From Planctomycetota bacterium (GTDB lineage: Bacteria > Planctomycetota > Phycisphaerae > UBA1845), in assembly GCA_022566435.1 (NCBI GenBank), contig JADFIX010000268.1, forward strand, positions 1 to 6,256: a stretch of 6,256 bases of DNA, read 5' to 3'. Positions 4,947 through 6,256 of this stretch are shown here, in pieces (position 1 is the stretch's first letter; every line of letters begins with the position of its first letter). Both the position numbers and the translations under genes were made by a program. The notes under the pieces were generated by a model. The model was not told the DNA's origin and ran no database searches. It saw nothing but the letters and a program-made list of their open reading frames with translations.

Positions 4947-6256
4947 ATGGCAAAGAAACGAGGAGCACCAGAAGATGCGATGGCAGCAGAGCCGTCCGCA
5001 AAACACGATGTTCACGGAGTCACCTTTCACTCGAAGTTCACGTTTCTTCGTGCCCCCGCATCCCGCGGAGGGCGCGACTCGACGACAAGGACAGTCTTCT
5101 ACATTGTCCTAGGTGCGATTCTCGCGATCGTGTGGGCACCGTTCGCAACGGCACAGCACATCGACCCCGAACAGGCGGCCATCGTCGGTGAAAAGATCGT
5201 CGAACCCGATGTGGGCGGACTTTTCAGCGACGCCGCGGGATTTGAACTCGCGGACGAGCAGGCGGCGTTAGTCGACAGCCTCGGCGACGAGAAGACCACA
5301 GTCGGTGCGGTGCGGCTGGTGACGCTGGACGTGGCCGCCCTATTGAACGGCGATCCGGTTACACTCAACACCAGCGGCGATGCGCCGGAGACCATGAGCG
5401 CGGCCGTCATGGAAATCGGCAAGGGCACTGGCGAGTTTCTTTGGACCGGCGAATGTGATTCCGGTACAAGCCTCATGGTCGTGCGCGATGATCAGGTCAC
5501 CGGTCTCATCCGTCAGGACGACGCGCTTTACGAGGTGACCCCGCTGGGCGGCGGTGTGCACGCTCTGGTGCGGATCGATCAGAGCAAATTCCCACAGGAT
5601 CACCCCGATGAATTCACCGCCATCGAAGAGGCGGCTACCGGGCTCGATGTCGAACTTGGAGAGCTTGAAGACAAGGCGGCGCCTCTGACGGGCCAAATTC
5701 GCCAGCTCGATCTGCTTGTCGCGTGGACGCCCTCGGTCAAAAGCAAGGTGGCGGACCCGCGCGGGCGAGCCCTGCTCGCCGTCGCAGAAGCCAACCTGAC
5801 CTACCGTAAATCCGGCGTCAACATTGTCTGCCGGCTCGTCCACAGCTACCAGACCAACTATACGGAAGTCAGCTTCGGGACCGACCTGACGCGTTTCCGC
5901 ACCCCCGGCGACGGCTTTATGGACGAAGTCCATAACCGTCGAAAGCAGTTCGGAGCGGATGTCTGCCTGCTTTTCGTCAACAAACCGCAATATTGCGGCT
6001 TGGCCAGCGTGATCTATGCAGATAAGCCGCACAAAGCCTTCGCCTCCGTCCATTACACTTGCGTGGTGGGCAATTTCACGTTTGCGCACGAAATCGGTCA
6101 CCTTCAGGGCGCCCGGCACAACCCGGAAACTGACGGATCCACGAGCCCGTTCCCCTACGGCCACGGCAACTACAACACCGCCAAGAACATCCGCACGGTG
6201 ATGTCCTACAATTGCCCGGGCGGGTGCACGCGAGTCGCGCGCTGGTCCGGCCCGAA
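4947..6256 (+). CDS. Secreted zinc metalloprotease, reprolysin/peptidyl-Asp type (partial)
   Basis: The frame is open from ATG 4947 to the right edge: 436 codons without a stop, so the C-terminus is missing. After a 48-residue polar N-region comes a hydrophobic segment (about 49-64) and an AxA-like site (ATA-Q, 67-70), consistent with a signal peptide or membrane anchor. Residues 70-250 look like a propeptide. The catalytic domain begins near QLDLLVAWTP (252-261) and contains SGVNIVCRLVHS (289-300). The zinc site HEIGHLQGARH (381-391) is an HExxHxxGxxH metzincin motif with Glu382 as catalytic base. The Met-turn is VMSYNCPGGC (418-427) with Met419, followed by the RWSGP that characterises bacterial peptidyl-Asp-type metalloendopeptidases. 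It would cleave proteins outside the cytoplasm; its substrate is unknown. It is separated from the upstream gene by two hairpins and thus is probably transcribed independently. Confidence 0.92.
   Translation, partial: MAKKRGAPEDAMAAEPSAKHDVHGVTFHSKFTFLRAPASRGGRDSTTRTVFYIVLGAILAIVWAPFATAQHIDPEQAAIVGEKIVEPDVGGLFSDAAGFELADEQAALVDSLGDEKTTVGAVRLVTLDVAALLNGDPVTLNTSGDAPETMSAAVMEIGKGTGEFLWTGECDSGTSLMVVRDDQVTGLIRQDDALYEVTPLGGGVHALVRIDQSKFPQDHPDEFTAIEEAATGLDVELGELEDKAAPLTGQIRQLDLLVAWTPSVKSKVADPRGRALLAVAEANLTYRKSGVNIVCRLVHSYQTNYTEVSFGTDLTRFRTPGDGFMDEVHNRRKQFGADVCLLFVNKPQYCGLASVIYADKPHKAFASVHYTCVVGNFTFAHEIGHLQGARHNPETDGSTSPFPYGHGNYNTAKNIRTVMSYNCPGGCTRVARWSGP

Noticed and set aside
5340..6164. Minus-strand open frame of about 274 codons
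   Set aside because: It is the antisense of the metalloprotease, whose zinc site and Met-turn are unmistakable on the plus strand.

Overview
The window looks like chromosomal DNA from a member of the Planctomycetota or a close relative. This rests on gene content: a planctomycete/acidobacterial-type ECF sigma factor sits directly upstream of a transmembrane Ser/Thr kinase carrying a formylglycine-generating-enzyme (FGE)-like C-terminal domain. FG-GAP/VCBS debris and a large secreted metalloprotease are also present. Composition is fairly GC-rich. The species cannot be named from the sequence.

Left part (1-699): no intact gene is visible. Two gene remnants lie on the minus strand. One is a piece of a large serine recombinase (1-96, running off the left edge) that has lost its catalytic N-terminal domain and any start codon. 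The other is the last ~67 codons of an FG-GAP/VCBS-repeat protein (414-614). The stretch between them reads as decayed or rearranged DNA.

Centre (about 650-3540): a compact plus-strand pair. An extended -10-like promoter and a Shine-Dalgarno sequence precede a 191-aa ECF sigma factor (700-1275). The 744-aa kinase (1306-3540) follows 30 bases after its stop. The kinase has a complete catalytic core, one membrane segment, a PEGA-like beta domain and an FGE-fold domain that lacks the catalytic cysteines. The likely logic is an extracytoplasmic sensor domain controlling a cytoplasmic kinase that acts on, or together with, the co-encoded sigma factor.

Right part (3541-6256): a 327-base gap rich in GC inverted repeats leads to a 166-aa cytoplasmic protein of unknown function (3868-4368) with a strong Shine-Dalgarno. 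Two consecutive strong hairpins (4438-4524) follow, then about 420 bases without a gene. A metzincin metalloprotease of the reprolysin/peptidyl-Asp type (4947 to the right edge, incomplete) begins behind a near-perfect Shine-Dalgarno. It has a signal/anchor segment, a propeptide-like region, an HExxHxxGxxH zinc site and a Met-turn.

The sigma factor and kinase clearly form one unit. Whether the 166-aa protein and the protease are targets of that sigma factor is only a hypothesis: no shared promoter motif could be identified by eye.
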